A DNA stretch of 64,000 nt, taken from positions 1 through 64,000 of the forward strand of contig NW_023367146.1 in NCBI RefSeq assembly GCF_902167145.1. Direction: 5' to 3'. The notes beneath the pieces were generated by a model. That model ran no database searches and was not told the origin of the DNA. It was given only the letters and a program-made list of their open reading frames with translations. The DNA comes from Zea mays. Lineage: Eukaryota; Streptophyta; Magnoliopsida; Poales; Poaceae. Positions 61,767 through 64,000 of the stretch are shown here, piece by piece. The translations under genes and the position numbers were made by a program. The number at the start of each line of letters is the position of its first letter. The first letter of the stretch is position 1.

Positions 61767-64000
61767 ATGGCCAGAGTCCGCTCTACCGCCAGGGTTGAAC
61801 GTGAGGGGGACGAAACGGAAGCTTCGGAGACTGTCCCTATCTCCGAAGCCATGCAACGATCCGGGCTAGTGACTTCGGAAAAGATTCCTATTGATGATGC
61901 AGAACAAGCAATCGCTGAAGCAGAAGGAGAAGATGCTGAGGAAACTGACCCCGAAGATGATTATCACCTTGCCACACCAAGCAAACCCAGCCATTTGGAC
62001 TTCGGGAAATCTACTGTTTCGAAGGCTGATCTGTCCAAGATGGTAAAGTCAGGCTATTTTACTGAAAATCAAAAGAAGCTATTACGCTTCGGGGGAGAAG
62101 AGACTACCCCAAAGCCGGAGAAAGATGAAATTGTTATTTTTAAAAGCTTCCTAAAGGCTGGATTAAGATTCCCCCTTCACGGGATTATTGCAGAGATACT
62201 GAAGAACTTCGGAATTTATTTTCACCAGCTAACCCCTAATGCTATCGTTAGGCTTAGTGTTTATATCTGGGCACTCCGAAGCCAGGCGGTGGAACCGTTT
62301 GCGGACAGCTTTTGCCGAGTTCACGAACTGCACTATCAGACAAAGGCTAGAAAGGATGGATTACATGAGAATTTTGGTTGCTATAATTTTGCTTATCGGA
62401 AAACTACGAAGTATCCTGTGATCAGCTACCGAAGCAAATGGGCAGCAGGGTGGAAATCGGAATGGTTCTATGTCAAGGTTGATGACGATAAGGAAAAGCT
62501 TGTGCAAAGTCCTCTTGCACTAATCTTCGGAGAAACCCGCCCCCAGTGCCACATGTTACCAGAGGGTCCGACTCAAAAAGCAATGTATGAATTCAAAATA
62601 ATTGCAGAGAATATCAGTACAAGGGACTTGGTCCAGGAATTCTTGGCTTTCAAGGTTTTTCCTAGTGTAAAAGAGTGGGAAATGCCGAAGCTGAAGGGGG
62701 AGAAGAAAAAAGGTGAACTTGTACGTTTGCCTTACTACTTCAAATTTAAGAAATACTTTAAAACTCCTTGCCAAGAGTGGCTGGATACGATTGAAGTGAT
62801 GTGCAACGAGATACTTGGCAATTATTCCAAAAAGGAAGATCAATTGATGACCGCAGCCTTCGGCACCCGTCCGAAACGAAGGCTAAATCGAGTGTTGGAC
62901 GCCTTGGGTTTCGAATACCCAGACTACGAAAATCTGAACAAAGGTGCCGGAGGCCAAAAAAGGAGAAGGGTAAGTGAAGCCTTAGATGAAGGTGAAAAAG
63001 AGCCAGTAACGAAGAAAATTCCGAAGAAAAGGAAAACTTCTTCTCCGAAGCAACAAACATCCGAAGCAGAAGAAACCCCCGCATCACCTTCTGCTGCTGT
63101 TGTTGAGGAAATTCTGAAGGTAATGACTGAATCCTTACCTGCGAAGCTAAGTCCACTGGGTCCTCAACTGACAAAGTTTTTTCAGAAGGACAAGGAGCCC
63201 GAGAAATCGAGAAAAACAATCAAGGCAAAGAAACAAAGAATCATTACCGTGACAGAGGTAATTGACAAAACGCCGCCAAGAGCTTCGGCCCAAAAAACAC
63301 GAGCGGCTGCAGAGGGGGCAGATATTGAAATTGCACCTTCGGAGGCCGCCGCCGCCGAAGTTACCTCAGCTGAAGATTTGAATTTGGAGAGCACAATTGA
63401 ACATATTGACCAAATGCTGCTGGACATGGCCGCAGAAGAAGCTACCACTGCTGCCGAAGAGGTCGTGACCGCAGCGTCAAAGAAAGGAAAAGAGATTGCT
63501 GATGAAGCTTCAGAAAACGAAGCCTTCGCGTTCCAAAACTTAGTTGGAGAACATCTAACAAAAGCTGAAATAGATGAGCTTAAAGAGTATGCCCAATCCT
63601 GTGGATACAAACCTGGGGCACTCCTCTTCGGAGGCGTTGATGATGAGAAATTAGAGTGTATTCGAGACCAAACAGGGGCCAAAGTTATCAGTACTCTGTC
63701 CAAGAGTATTGGATTCCCGAAGCTGGAAACAGACATCAGCCGCTACCGACGACAACATGTCGTTGGTAGTTTATTTTACTCCAACTTCAAGGTAAATGAC
63801 TTGTCCCTTAACTTTTATTGCTTCTAATAAAAACATGTCTGACGAAGGTTGTGTTTGTGTAGAGTATGCTATTGAGCAAAGCCTTGCAAATGCAGCAAGA
63901 TCTTGAAGATAAAAAGCATGAAGTTATAATTGGAAATTTGGAAAACAAAATAAAGGAGCAATCAGATGCTTTTGAGAAAAAGAACTTTGAGCTCCAGGCA
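61767..64000 (+). CDS. Gag-like protein of the gypsy-type element (5' part, two exons)
   Basis: Exon 1 is 61767-63791 (675 codons); exon 2 starts at 63863 and runs off the window (46 more codons). The start is fixed by an in-frame TAA immediately before the ATG. Residues 1-75 are acidic and low in complexity. Residues about 110-300 resemble the 'putative gypsy type transposon' domain common in grass genomes (Pfam PF04195 as I recall it), with aromatic-rich segments such as LSVYIWALRSQ, NFGCYNFAYRK and WKSEWFYVK. Residues about 395-425 hold basic clusters (KRRR, KKIPKKRK) that could be nuclear signals. An Ala/Glu-rich acidic part follows (about 440-590). Exon 2 is charged and heptad-like, the start of a likely coiled coil. 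There is no protease, RT or integrase in view. The exact molecular role is unknown to me; a structural or packaging role is inference from its position after the LTR. Confidence 0.72.
63792..63862 (+). other. Predicted 71-nt intron in the gag-like gene
   Basis: AAG/GTAAATGAC is a good donor. A T-rich tract ends in TTTGTGTAG/AGT, a good acceptor, after an A-rich stretch (CTTCTAATAAAAAC) that includes a branch-like CTAAT. Without splicing the frame stops at 63825. With it, 46 further codons remain open to the window edge and read as a charged helix. The alternative acceptor two bases later soon hits a stop. Confidence 0.72.

Larger units (their letters stand above)
60750..64000 (+). mobile_element. 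5' part of a gypsy-like LTR retroelement (incomplete)
   Basis: At 60750 the satellite stops inside the phrase AAGAAATGGTC and a new sequence starts TGTTGGGGAC. Within 584 bp it ends in the matching inverted terminus CCCAACA, as an LTR would. A leader and a long gag-like gene follow. CTTCGG/CCGAAG words recur through LTR, leader and gene. Family resemblance is to large maize gypsy elements (possibly Huck-like), recalled from the protein type, not searched. The right end, pol and target duplication lie outside the window. Confidence 0.75.

Noticed and set aside
63182..63736. Reverse-strand 184-codon frame opposite the gag-like gene
   Set aside because: A Ser/Ala-rich translation produced by the acidic Ala/Glu codons of the forward gene.
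1..64000. A knob meiotic-drive gene (for example a kinesin) in the window
   Set aside because: No frame resembling a motor domain or any host gene was found. Only the cis satellite and two retroelements are present.

Overview
The window looks like plant nuclear DNA from a maize knob (Zea mays or a close relative). This rests on recognising the roughly 180-bp monomer as the maize knob180 satellite and the inserted element as a maize-type Sirevirus; no database was searched. About 51 kb of the 64 kb is satellite, or about 285 monomers if block length is divided by 180. I saw no ordinary host gene, rRNA, tRNA, CRISPR array or prokaryotic feature.

Layout: (1) 1-16678 is knob180 mainly in reverse orientation, with six short forward islands at about 681-776, 2982-3456, 4048-4569, 6395-6894, 9772-10340 and 13371-13804. 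(2) 16679-26103 is a complete Ty1/copia Sirevirus of the Ji/Opie type, with two LTRs, PBS, broken gag, open pol, several polypurine tracts and a perfect 5-bp target duplication. (3) 26104-26555 continues the reverse array. (4) At about 26555 the array flips, and 26556-60749 is entirely forward knob180. (5) 60750-64000 is the 5' part of a second, gypsy-like LTR element: a putative 584-bp LTR, a leader with a second TATA box, and a long gag-like gene with a probable 71-nt intron. It runs off the window.

The array has a visible history. Multi-monomer blocks have been copied in tandem: 2021 bp x3 at about 42.7-48.8 kb, 1640 bp x3.85 at about 48.8-55.1 kb, 1807 bp x2.2 at about 56.8-60.7 kb, 1301 bp x2.1 at about 33.6-36.3 kb, about 2.33 kb x2 at about 3.7-8.4 kb and about 1.17 kb x2 at about 14.0-16.6 kb. 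Rare rearranged monomers occur on both sides of the polarity flip in opposite orientation, so both halves come from a common, later inverted array. Both LTR elements entered the monomer at almost the same position, a short near-palindrome.

The elements and the satellite do not form a pathway. The Sirevirus has the enzymes to copy itself but its own gag is frameshifted; the second element is seen only in part. The satellite is non-coding heterochromatin. In maize, knob180 is the cis-acting target of neocentromere and meiotic-drive activity on Ab10-type chromosomes, but no driver gene is present here. The most noteworthy observations are the shared insertion site, the flip with its 25-bp foldback, the inverted islands with reused breakpoints, and the recent higher-order amplifications.
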